Shown here: positions 35,999 through 44,007 of the stretch, in pieces
Position numbering within the stretch: the first letter of the stretch is position 1
Layout: each line of letters opens with the position of its first letter
NCBI GenBank assembly: GCA_019623805.1
Contig: CP053680.1
Coordinates: 434,001-498,000 of the forward strand
Source of the DNA: Gammaproteobacteria bacterium (ex Lamellibrachia satsuma)
GTDB lineage: Bacteria > Pseudomonadota > Gammaproteobacteria > Chromatiales > Chromatiaceae
Direction of reading: 5' to 3'
Length of the DNA stretch: 64,000 nt
Translations under genes and position numbers: made by a program
Notes under the pieces: model-generated
The model's input: the letters and a program-made list of their open reading frames with translations, nothing else
Database searches by the model: none
What the model was told of the DNA's origin: nothing

Positions 35999-36498
35999 TT
36001 CGCTTGCGGAAGTTTTGCCACACCGATATGCGCCTCAGGATGGTGGCTGAGGATCATCTTCTGCGTCTTGGCCACATCACCTCTGGGTATATCCACCATC
36101 AGGAGCACTTCCCCCGCTTCTATGGCACGCTGAAAAGCATCGAGATCGTGGTTGTGTTCGTGACTGGAGAGCAGCGCAGAGACCACCGCCCCAAAACCCG
36201 CGCCGGCAACGGCAGCGGTCAACAGCGCCCCACCGCCCAATATGATACCTGCAGGGGGGAACGCCATTGCCAGCAATCCCCCTAATCCTCCGGCAACACC
36301 GCCCAGCCCGGCGCCCCACTCCAGACCGTGGGTCAACTCGGTCTTTTGCAGAATACCGGCCTCTGGCAGACCATCCAGGCTCTGCTCTATGCCTGCCACG
36401 GCATGCAGGTGTCGCTCGGGGATACCTGTCTCCTCCAATTCCGCAACCACGGATTGACAGGACTCTACATCAGGCATAAGAAAAAAGAGACGGCGCAT
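35995..36498 (-). CDS. DUF1269-like protein with glycine-rich membrane core
   Basis: The 167-aa protein starts MRRLFFLMPDVESCQSVVAE, a ferredoxin-like strand-helix seen in general stress/DUF1269 proteins. The core (GAGLGGVAGGLGGLLAMAFP and ALLTAAVAGAGFGAVVSALL) forms two Gly-rich hydrophobic segments. The C-terminal half (GEVLLMVDIPRGDVAKTQKM) resembles the second strand-helix unit of the domain, ending in a His-rich tail (HHPEAHIG). The role is unknown. Overlap with hrpB by 4 bp suggests translational coupling. Confidence 0.7.
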   Translation of the reverse strand: MRRLFFLMPDVESCQSVVAELEETGIPERHLHAVAGIEQSLDGLPEAGILQKTELTHGLEWGAGLGGVAGGLGGLLAMAFPPAGIILGGGALLTAAVAGAGFGAVVSALLSSHEHNHDLDAFQRAIEAGEVLLMVDIPRGDVAKTQKMILSHHPEAHIGVAKLPQAN

Positions 36499-36581
36499 AA
36501 TCAGATCTCCTTCGACTACTTAATTCCCTCGTCCGGAAACACGGTTATAACCACGAAGCGGACGAAGTACACAATTAAATT

Positions 36582-36609
36582 GTAGGAACGGCGAGAGCGC
36601 CGTTCCTAC
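36582..36609. repeat. Perfect palindrome, REP-like
   Basis: GTAGGAACGGCG-AGAG-CGCCGTTCCTAC forms a 12-bp perfect stem with a 4-nt loop. It lies in the gap between two minus-strand genes. Such GTAGGAACGGC palindromes are known as dispersed repeats in gammaproteobacteria. It could also stop transcription of the ATPase gene, though no T-run follows. Confidence 0.6.
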
Positions 36610-36652
36610 GAACTCATTGCAGCAAGCTGCGGGGGAGTTAAACCACAAAAAA

Positions 36653-38521
36653 TCAAATGCTGTCCATATCCCTGTCACATTCAATGTGCAGATCGAAATG
36701 AACATCATCTGGAAACTCCTGGCCAATGATCCAGATTTGCGTCAGCTCATCACTCAGCGTCGGCAATACCGTGAGTGAACTGCGAGTACGTCTTTGGTCA
36801 AAAAAGGCGAATGGTTCATCGAGGAAGAGAAACTGCTCGGCATCGACGGTACGCTTGATCAGTTCCTGGGAGAGCGCCAGTCGCACTGCCAGCATGATCT
36901 GCCGTTGGGTACCGCTGGAGATCTCGTCCAGATCCATGAAATCGCGTTTTTCACTGGAAAAAGCCCGCACACTAAGATCATCGGCAATCTGCAAATGTTC
37001 ATATCGGTGTTCGGTAAACAGCGGTAGCATCTTGCTTACCAGAGATTTTAGCTTGATGTTGAACTTGTTTGAGACTTCGCGGATAGCGCCCTGAATCAAT
37101 TCTCCGGCAAGTTCACAGGTTGCAATCTGCTGCATCTGTTCAGCCGCTTTGTTTTTCAGGCTGTCGCGGATGGTGATCAGGCCGTCCGCCTTGTTAATCC
37201 TGTTCTGCTCCTGCCGGATCGCTTCATCCAGCTCTCCAACCCGCTCCTGAGCCTTTTCGATTGCATGGCGCAGCAGATTTTGCTCGTTGCCGACCCCATC
37301 CCGAACCTCAGGGGCATCCGCAATAAATCCAGCCACACGCTGGGCCAGACGTTCTCTGGCCGCCTTATCCACTACGACAGTTACGATTGATTGAGGCTCA
37401 TCATCCGTGTCACCGGTAGCTTCCGCTTCAGTTTCAGGACTGTCTGATTCCTTCGTCACTTCGACTGGATTTTCAAGGCCATCCAGCTCGGCAACCAATG
37501 TCTGCGCTACCGTTTCAAGACTGGCGGCACGGCGATTGAACACGCCACGACGGATCCAGAAAAAGATGAAGAGCGCAGCAAGGACCGCGACTGCGATGAG
37601 CAGCATCTCCACCTGCCACTGCGGCACATGCCCGGCCAGCCAGTCGGAGGCCTTAATCGCAAATTCATGCTCAGGCATCCTCACCAGCAGGCCCCAGAGT
37701 CCAGCCGTAGCCAGTGCCAGGATCAACATGATGAAACGTAATATTGCCGCGCGCCACCGGCCGCCGAGTGCTGCCTTGCGCACTGGCAGCGCGTCCTGAT
37801 AGGCGTTGGACGCTTCGTCAATCGTTTCAACCTGGCGATCATGGTCGCCAATCTGCCTGTTGAACTGGGCCCGCTCATCCTCGAGCAAGTGAAGATATCC
37901 GGAATCGATGCCGATCTCATCGATCTGTTCATTCAAATCAGAGATTTCCCGATCCGTCTCTTCAATAACGCCTTCAGCTTCGGCGATATCCTCCTGATTG
38001 GCTGCAGCGCAATATTCGAGCGTCACCACCCCTGCCATGGTTTTGACCACGTAGCTGTGGGGGTGCGGCGTAGTGATTTCACGCTGTGCCAGATAGAAGG
38101 ATTCAACGAATTCGTCGAACTCGTAGCCAATCAAGTCATAGAGCTTGTCTGCAACCGCTTCCACGCCACGAGCCAATGGCTCATCACCGGCAATGTCCTC
38201 CAGGGTTGAGAGCATGGCGCTGTGGTTTCCCGCATCATCGAGAAAACGCTCCAGGTGATATCGCTTGCGGTCGCTTGCGGTGAAATCCAGTTCCACGGAA
38301 CAGTGTGTCTCTCCCCACAGAATAATCTTTTCGAGGTCATCGTCGCCGAGGGAAAAACTGCGCCCGAAGAGCGCAAAACAGACGGTTTCACCGATGGTGC
38401 TCTTACCCGATTCGTTGGGGCCGGTAATGCCGATCAGACCATTTTCCGGCAGATTCTCGAGCCTGAGACTGGAATATTTCAGGACATTTTTCGCAAGGAT
38501 GCGGTGAATTATCATGACCAT
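36653..38521 (-). CDS. Membrane-spanning SMC/Rad50-like ATPase (YhaN/SbcC-related)
   Basis: The 622-aa protein has an ABC-type ATPase split by a long insert. Walker A GITGPNESGKSTIGET lies at 31-46. The insert is a charged coiled coil containing two membrane segments, about 258-281 (ILRFIMLILALATAGLWGLL) and 303-323 (EMLLIAVAVLAALFIFFW). The signature DEISSGTQRQIMLAVRLALS and Walker B FLFLDEPFAFFDQRRT follow at the C-terminus. No zinc hook CxxC is seen. The membrane segments in place of the hook suggest anchoring with ATPase heads in the cytosol. No nuclease partner is adjacent, unlike SbcD or YhaO systems. Its start overlaps the 65-aa upstream gene by 10 bp. Confidence 0.8.
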   Translation of the reverse strand: MVMIIHRILAKNVLKYSSLRLENLPENGLIGITGPNESGKSTIGETVCFALFGRSFSLGDDDLEKIILWGETHCSVELDFTASDRKRYHLERFLDDAGNHSAMLSTLEDIAGDEPLARGVEAVADKLYDLIGYEFDEFVESFYLAQREITTPHPHSYVVKTMAGVVTLEYCAAANQEDIAEAEGVIEETDREISDLNEQIDEIGIDSGYLHLLEDERAQFNRQIGDHDRQVETIDEASNAYQDALPVRKAALGGRWRAAILRFIMLILALATAGLWGLLVRMPEHEFAIKASDWLAGHVPQWQVEMLLIAVAVLAALFIFFWIRRGVFNRRAASLETVAQTLVAELDGLENPVEVTKESDSPETEAEATGDTDDEPQSIVTVVVDKAARERLAQRVAGFIADAPEVRDGVGNEQNLLRHAIEKAQERVGELDEAIRQEQNRINKADGLITIRDSLKNKAAEQMQQIATCELAGELIQGAIREVSNKFNIKLKSLVSKMLPLFTEHRYEHLQIADDLSVRAFSSEKRDFMDLDEISSGTQRQIMLAVRLALSQELIKRTVDAEQFLFLDEPFAFFDQRRTRSSLTVLPTLSDELTQIWIIGQEFPDDVHFDLHIECDRDMDSI

Positions 38522-38709
38522 CCCTCGTCTTCGAGTACCTTGAGTTTACGCAGCACTCTCTCCATCGCGACTTCAAAACTCTCTTCATCGAACTCATCTC
38601 CTGAGTTTCGACGACGATCTCGTTCCGCCTCGCAATAATTAATGAATTCCCGGGCCGAAACTCCAGTTCCCTCGGCCTTTGTAATCTCTGTCTGGTCGGG
38701 CAAAGACAT
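38512..38709 (-). CDS. Small acidic protein paired with the membrane ATPase
   Basis: This 65-aa protein begins MSLPDQTEITKAEGTGVSAR and is charged throughout (SGDEFDEESFEVAMERVLRK). GGAG lies 7 nt before the ATG. No signal peptide or known domain is visible. The 10-bp overlap with the ATPase gene suggests translational coupling and a fixed ratio of the two products. It could be a regulatory subunit or adaptor; this is inference. Confidence 0.65.
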   Translation of the reverse strand: MSLPDQTEITKAEGTGVSAREFINYCEAERDRRRNSGDEFDEESFEVAMERVLRKLKVLEDEGWS

Positions 38710-38790
38710 GAAAATCTCCAGCTTGTTATATCTCCGGCTAGAGTATAGGGAGAATTTGCGGACAGGTCATCACCTCACTGCGGCCAATTT

Positions 38791-38830
38791 TTGACAATTC
38801 TCCAATCGAGATACATACTGGTTGGTATGT
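38791..38830 (+). promoter_or_regulatory. Promoter and operator of the TetR-led efflux operon
   Basis: There is a -35 TTGACA (38791-38796), a 17-bp spacer and a -10 CATACT (38814-38819). The palindrome ACATAC-TGGTTG-GTATGT (38813-38830) covers the -10 box and the start region, a typical site for autorepression by the TetR regulator encoded directly downstream. Confidence 0.7.
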
Positions 38831-38858
38831 TCCTGTTCTAAACAGTGGATTTTGAAGA

Positions 38859-39452
38859 TTGCAACCTGATACGACACGCCAAGTACTGCTGAACGCTGCA
38901 TTTCATGAGATCCACCGCAAGGGCTTCCAGTCCGCCAGTCTGACGGCAATACTCGACAATGCTGGGGTTACCAAAGGTGCACTCTATCACTACTTCGGCA
39001 GCAAAAGAGAGCTGGGCTATGCTGTTCTGGAAGAGATAATCAGTGACCATTTGCGTACCCTCTGGCTCGAGCCGTTGGCTGAGGCAACGGGTGACCCGGT
39101 TTCACAATTAAAGGGTTGTCTGATCAAAGCTGGCGAACAGCTGAATGAGAAGGACATTCGGCTTGGCTGCCCCTTGAACAATCTGGCCCAGGAGATGTCT
39201 CCCATTGATCAAGGGTTCAGGGAACGAACCGACGTTATGTATAAACTCTGGTTACAGACCATCTCTTCTGCACTGCAAAACGGTCAACAGCTTGGTAAGG
39301 TAAGGAAGGAGGTCGATCCGGAGGAGACCGCACTTTTTATCGTAGCGGCACTGGAAGGCTGCATGAGCATGGCAAAAAATGCCCAAGACAAAACAGTGCT
39401 GTTGCAGTGCGGGAAAGGTGTTTTAAATTATCTGGACAGTCTGGGAACCTGA
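38859..39452 (+). CDS. TetR/AcrR-family transcriptional regulator
   Basis: The 197-aa repressor has a helix-turn-helix N-terminus: TRQVLLNAAFHEIHRKGFQS, then ASLTAILDNAGVTKGALYHYFGSKREL (recognition helix region, about 27-53). The C-terminal ligand domain has LGCPLNNLAQEMSP, a pattern found in several TetR subfamilies near AcuR/YxaF. The start is TTG at 38859; no ATG fits. It precedes an RND exporter gene by 48 bp on the same strand. It probably represses its own operon through the palindrome upstream. Confidence 0.88.
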   Translation: MQPDTTRQVLLNAAFHEIHRKGFQSASLTAILDNAGVTKGALYHYFGSKRELGYAVLEEIISDHLRTLWLEPLAEATGDPVSQLKGCLIKAGEQLNEKDIRLGCPLNNLAQEMSPIDQGFRERTDVMYKLWLQTISSALQNGQQLGKVRKEVDPEETALFIVAALEGCMSMAKNAQDKTVLLQCGKGVLNYLDSLGT

Positions 39453-39500
39453 CCCAATAAACAGATAAATCGAACAATAATCACAATCAACGGAAACAAA

Positions 39501-41783
39501 ATGAAAGAACGTTTTTTTCGTTTCATTCTGGACAGGAAGTATCTGGTCATCCTATTGGCCTTCATCATAACGTTCATCCTGGCTGCCGGGATGAAAAACC
39601 TGCAGTTCAGCAACGACTACCGGATGTTCTTCAGCGAAGAGAATCCGCAGCTGACCGCTTTTGAGCAGTTGCAGAATACTTATGCCAAAAACGACAACGT
39701 GCTGTTTGTGCTCGCGCCGGAAGACGGCAAGGTATTCAGTCGTAAAACCTTGAGCGCCGTTGAAGAGCTGACCAAGGCAGCCTGGCAGATTCCCTACTCT
39801 CTGCGCGTCGATTCCGTCACCAACTTTCAACATACCTATGCCGAAGGCGATGATCTGGTGGTTGACGACCTGGCCCGCAATGCTGCCAACCTGCCGGATG
39901 AGGATCTGCAACGAATTCAGGAGATTGCGGTAAAAGACCCGCTCCTGGTGCATCGTCTCATCTCCCCCAAGGCACATGTCACGGGCGTTAACGTAACGAT
40001 ACAGCTGGCGGAAAAAAAGCTCACCGAGGTACCTGAAGTTGCCGAGGCAGCCCAACAACTGGCACAGCAGATCGAGCAGAAATATCCCCATATCAAAATC
40101 TACCTCACCGGCATGGTGATGATGAACAATGCATTCCCGGCAGCATCGGTAAAAGATATGAAAACGCTCTACCCGGCCATGTTCGCCGCGGTATTGATCA
40201 CCCTCGCGCTGATGTTACGTTCAATCCCCGGTACTTTTTCAACCCTGATAGTCATCATCCTGATGATACTCGGCACCATGGGAATCACCGGTTGGCTTAA
40301 CATTAAACTCTCTCCCCCAACCACCACCGTACCCATCGTCATCATGACCCTGGCAATAGCCGACTGTGTCCATGTCCTGGTCAATTTCCTGCATGGGATG
40401 CGCGTTGGTTTGGCCAAACGGGATGCGTTGCTGGAGAGCCTGCGCATCAATCTGCAGCCGATCTTTCTCACCACGATCACCACTGCTATCGGATTCTTGA
40501 GTCTGAACTTCAGCGATGCCCCACCGTTCCGGGATCTCGGTAATATGGCTGCAATGGGTGTCGTCCTGGCATTCATCCTCTCGGTCACTCTGCTGCCGGC
40601 GATGATGATGATCCTGCCGGTCAAGGCTATGAATGCTGATTCACGCGGAAGCAGAGCGATGATGCACCTTGCGGAGTTCGTGATCCGGCATAAAATCAAG
40701 CTGCTTTGGGTGGTAGGTGGCTCAATTCTGTTCCTGATAGCACAGATTCCCAACAACCGGCTGGACGACCAGTTCGTCAAATATTTTGATGAAACCAATG
40801 AATTCAGAACCGCCACTGATTTTGCGACGGACAATCTGACCGGCATCTATTTGATCGAATACTCTCTCGATTCCGGAGAGGCAGGCGGGGTCAGCAATCC
40901 AGAATTTCTCCGCAATGTCGAAGCATTTGCCCAGTGGTACCGGCAGCAACCCAACGTCCTGCACGTCAACACACTTACGGATATCATGAAACGGCTCAAT
41001 CGGAACATGCATGCGGACGACGACGAGTGGTATCGCCTGCCGGATAAACGTGACCTGTCAGCGCAGTACCTGCTGCTCTATGAATTCTCGCTTCCCTTCG
41101 GACTGGATCTGAACAACCAGATCAACGTCAGGAAATCGGCCACACGCTTCATTGTCACGTTGGAAAGCATCTCCACCCAGCAGATGCTGGCCATCGAGGA
41201 AAGCGCGCAACAATGGCTGGCAACAAACGCGCCCGGCATGAAAGCCGATGGGGCCAGCCCCAGTATCATGTTTGCCCACATCGGCAACAGGAATATCCGC
41301 TCCATGCTAAAGGGCACCACTCTGGCGCTGGTGATGATCTCTGCAATCCTTATCCTCGCCTTCCGCTCTCTGCGCATCGGTGGACTGAGCCTGCTACCGA
41401 ATCTGGTCCCCATCGGTACGGCCTTTGGTCTATGGGGGCTCCTCGTAGGAGAGGTTGGGCTTGCCCTCTCGGTGGTCAGCGGCATGACCTTGGGCATCGT
41501 GGTGGATGACACGGTGCACTTTCTCAGCAAGTTTCTGCGCGCCCGCCGGGAGCAGGGTATGAATGCCGAAGATGCCGTGCGCTACGCTTTCTCCACCGTC
41601 GGTACGGCACTATGGGTCACCTCGTTTGTGCTAATGCTGGGTTTTGCCATCCTCGCCCTCTCCCACTTCCAATTGAATGCCGGCATGGGTCTGCTGACAT
41701 CGATTACTATTGGATTGGCCCTGCTGGCCGACTTCCTTTTCCTACCACCCTTGTTGATGCTCTTCGGAGGCCGAACAAAATGA
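39501..41783 (+). CDS. RND-superfamily (MMPL-type) exporter
   Basis: The 760-aa inner-membrane transporter has two halves, each starting with one membrane helix and a large periplasmic domain and followed by five helices. The first half starts FILDRKYLVILLAFIITFIL, the second RHKIKLLWVVGGSILFLIA. Motifs of the proton relay are FLHGMRVG with IADCVHVLVNF in the first half and GIVVDDTVHFLSKF in the second, both with Asp. The family exports lipids, hopanoids or hydrophobic compounds. With the LolA-like and outer-membrane proteins next in the operon, lipid transport across the envelope is a likely role. Confidence 0.88.
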   Translation: MKERFFRFILDRKYLVILLAFIITFILAAGMKNLQFSNDYRMFFSEENPQLTAFEQLQNTYAKNDNVLFVLAPEDGKVFSRKTLSAVEELTKAAWQIPYSLRVDSVTNFQHTYAEGDDLVVDDLARNAANLPDEDLQRIQEIAVKDPLLVHRLISPKAHVTGVNVTIQLAEKKLTEVPEVAEAAQQLAQQIEQKYPHIKIYLTGMVMMNNAFPAASVKDMKTLYPAMFAAVLITLALMLRSIPGTFSTLIVIILMILGTMGITGWLNIKLSPPTTTVPIVIMTLAIADCVHVLVNFLHGMRVGLAKRDALLESLRINLQPIFLTTITTAIGFLSLNFSDAPPFRDLGNMAAMGVVLAFILSVTLLPAMMMILPVKAMNADSRGSRAMMHLAEFVIRHKIKLLWVVGGSILFLIAQIPNNRLDDQFVKYFDETNEFRTATDFATDNLTGIYLIEYSLDSGEAGGVSNPEFLRNVEAFAQWYRQQPNVLHVNTLTDIMKRLNRNMHADDDEWYRLPDKRDLSAQYLLLYEFSLPFGLDLNNQINVRKSATRFIVTLESISTQQMLAIEESAQQWLATNAPGMKADGASPSIMFAHIGNRNIRSMLKGTTLALVMISAILILAFRSLRIGGLSLLPNLVPIGTAFGLWGLLVGEVGLALSVVSGMTLGIVVDDTVHFLSKFLRARREQGMNAEDAVRYAFSTVGTALWVTSFVLMLGFAILALSHFQLNAGMGLLTSITIGLALLADFLFLPPLLMLFGGRTK

Positions 41784-42559
41784 AACGACTGCTGCTCATC
41801 GTTCTCTGCAGCTTGCTGCCGCTTACCGGTAACGCCATGACACCGGAAGAGCAGGGCCTGGAGATCGCCAGGGAGGTGGATCGCCGCGATACCGGCTTCC
41901 ACGACTTCAAAGCCACCATGACCATGCTGCTGCGCAACAAACACGGGGAGGAGAGCCTCCGCCACATGCGCACCAACGCCCTGGAGGTTGAGAATGATGG
42001 TGACAAGACGCTGATCATCTTTGATCGCCCACGGGATGTAAAAGGCACCGCCCTGCTGAGTTACTCCCACAAGACAGGCTCGGACGACCAGTGGCTCTAC
42101 CTCCCGGCGCTCAAACGGGTGAAGCGCATCGCCTCTCGCAACAAATCCGGTCCCTTCATGGGCAGTGAGTTCGCCTACGAGGATCTGTCGTCACAAGAGG
42201 TGGAGAAGTACACCTACAAATATATCCGCGATGAACAGCTCAACGGCAAAGATGTCCTGGTTCAGGAACGCTATCCCGTGGATCCCAACTCCGGCTACAC
42301 CCGTCAGGTGGTATGGATCGACAAGGCAGAATACATCCCGTTGAAGATCGAGTTCTATGATCGGAAAAAAGCTCTGCTGAAAACCCTGGAATTCAAGGGT
42401 TACAAGCAGTATCTCGATCGTTACTGGCGGGCCAGTGAAATGTTCATGCAGAACCAGCAGACCGGGAAGAGCACCTTGCTCACCTGGGAGGATTACAAGT
42501 TCCGCGCTGGCCTGAAATCCTCCAACTTCGGCAAGAACAGTCTCAAGCGAGCCCGTTAA
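41780..42559 (+). CDS. Outer membrane lipoprotein-sorting (LolA-like) periplasmic protein
   Basis: The 259-aa precursor starts at the ATG at 41780, overlapping the exporter stop in an ATGA. Its signal peptide is MKRLLLIVLCSLLPLTGNAM, with cleavage near GNA. The mature protein contains DFKATMTMLLRNKHGEESLR, TLIIFDRPRDVKGTALLSYS, WLYLPALKRVKRIASRNKSG and SEFAYEDLSSQEVEKYTYKY, typical of the LolA-like family paired with RND exporters (COG2834-like). It is likely a periplasmic hydrophobic-ligand carrier. The tight overlap means translational coupling with the exporter. Confidence 0.87.
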   Translation: MKRLLLIVLCSLLPLTGNAMTPEEQGLEIAREVDRRDTGFHDFKATMTMLLRNKHGEESLRHMRTNALEVENDGDKTLIIFDRPRDVKGTALLSYSHKTGSDDQWLYLPALKRVKRIASRNKSGPFMGSEFAYEDLSSQEVEKYTYKYIRDEQLNGKDVLVQERYPVDPNSGYTRQVVWIDKAEYIPLKIEFYDRKKALLKTLEFKGYKQYLDRYWRASEMFMQNQQTGKSTLLTWEDYKFRAGLKSSNFGKNSLKRAR

Positions 42560-42664
42560 TTTCCAACAGAAAAATTGCAAATATCTTTAATAACCACCCA
42601 GTATGCGGTCCCGGCCAAGCGCAGCAGATCGGGCATTTCAAAGCAAAAAGGCTTCTGCAGTTTT

Positions 42665-42690
42665 GCCGGTTCCGCTCCGCTTGAACCGGC
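42665..42690. repeat. Palindrome GCCGGTTC / GAACCGGC
   Basis: An 8-bp perfect stem with a 10-nt loop lies in the 171-bp gap between the LolA-like and outer-membrane genes. No T-run follows. It may be a REP-like repeat or an mRNA stabiliser. Confidence 0.4.
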
Positions 42691-42730
42691 CTACGCCGGA
42701 AACAACGATCAAAGACCAAGCAGCATAAAA

Positions 42731-43909
42731 ATGAAACACTGGATCAAAGCCCTCTGCCTCATCCCATCATTGGCCGGCGCCGGCGAATGGACAGGTTATA
42801 TCGAAGGCCAGGGGCGCTACTTCACCCAGGAGGCACTCGATCCGGCACAGAGTGACGGCTCACTCTCCCTGGCATTCGAACCCGAATATTACCACGCCTG
42901 GGACGACGACCGCCAAAGTTTCATCTTTCGTCCCTTCCTGCGCTGGGATTCCCAGGATAACAGCCGCACCCATGCCGACATCCGCGAACTGCTCTGGACC
43001 CATGTCGGCGACGAGTGGGAGGTTCAGGCGGGAATCGGCAAGGTCTTCTGGGGTGTCACCGAGGCACGTCATCTGGTGGATGTCATCAACCAGACTGACC
43101 TGGTGGAAAACCCGGACGGCGAGCAGAAGCTCGGCCAACCCATGATCAAGCTCTCATTCGAAAGGACTTGGGGGGTACTGGATATATACGCCCTGCCCGG
43201 CTTCCGGGAGCGAACTTTTCCTGGTGAGAAGGGTCGTCTGCGCTCACATCCCAGAGTTGACAACGATCTGGCAAGCTATGAATCCAGCGCCGGCAACAAG
43301 CGCGTCGATCTGGCCCTGCGCTGGTCCCACTCGCTCGGCGATTGGGATATCGGACTTGCCCACTTCTATGGCACCAACCGCAATCCTCTCCTGCAACCCA
43401 TCCTGAACAGCGCCAATGAGACCGTATTGGCACCCTATTACGAACTCATTCACCAGACCAGTCTCGACCTGCAGGCAACCAAAGGAGACTGGCTGTGGAA
43501 ACTTGAGGCGCTCTACAGCACATCCGATAGGGAGGATGTCTTCTCCTACACCGGTGGTTTTGAATACACCTTCATCGGTCTGGGCGATAGCGATATGGAC
43601 CTTGGGGTGCTGACCGAGTACATGTATGACGAACGGGGCGACAATGCACCCATCGCTTTCGAGAACGACACTTTTCTCGGTCTGCGGCTGACTGCCAACG
43701 ACGAGCAAAGCAGTGAACTGCTGACCGGCGTCATCAAGGACATGGATTCAAGCGCCTGGTTATATAACTTGGAGGCGAGCCGCCGCATCGGTGATACCTG
43801 GAAGGCATCCGCTCAAATCCGCCTCTGGATTGATGTGCCAGCAGACGACCCGCTCTACACTACCAGTCAGGATGACTATATTGAGTTCAATCTTGCCCGA
43901 TACTTCTAA
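42731..43909 (+). CDS. Outer-membrane beta-barrel protein of the efflux operon
   Basis: The 392-aa precursor starts at the ATG at 42731 with signal peptide MKHWIKALCLIPSLAGAG. The mature part shows alternating polar/hydrophobic strands such as SLSLAFEPEYYHAWDDDRQS, WEVQAGIGKVFWGVTEARHL and DNDLASYESSAGNKRVDLAL, and ends in Phe (FNLARYF), a barrel-assembly signal. It resembles the DUF1302-type/long alginate-like outer-membrane proteins found next to RND and LolA-like genes. With the exporter and the carrier it would give a path from inner membrane to surface. The substrate is unknown. Confidence 0.75.
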   Translation: MKHWIKALCLIPSLAGAGEWTGYIEGQGRYFTQEALDPAQSDGSLSLAFEPEYYHAWDDDRQSFIFRPFLRWDSQDNSRTHADIRELLWTHVGDEWEVQAGIGKVFWGVTEARHLVDVINQTDLVENPDGEQKLGQPMIKLSFERTWGVLDIYALPGFRERTFPGEKGRLRSHPRVDNDLASYESSAGNKRVDLALRWSHSLGDWDIGLAHFYGTNRNPLLQPILNSANETVLAPYYELIHQTSLDLQATKGDWLWKLEALYSTSDREDVFSYTGGFEYTFIGLGDSDMDLGVLTEYMYDERGDNAPIAFENDTFLGLRLTANDEQSSELLTGVIKDMDSSAWLYNLEASRRIGDTWKASAQIRLWIDVPADDPLYTTSQDDYIEFNLARYF

Positions 43910-44007
43910 CTGGTATCTGTTCGGAAACCTGTATCGGGGCTAACTGTGTAAAGCTTTGCTTGCTACAGAAATCGATCTGTAAACGGGTATTTACAAGGTG
44001 AAATCTG

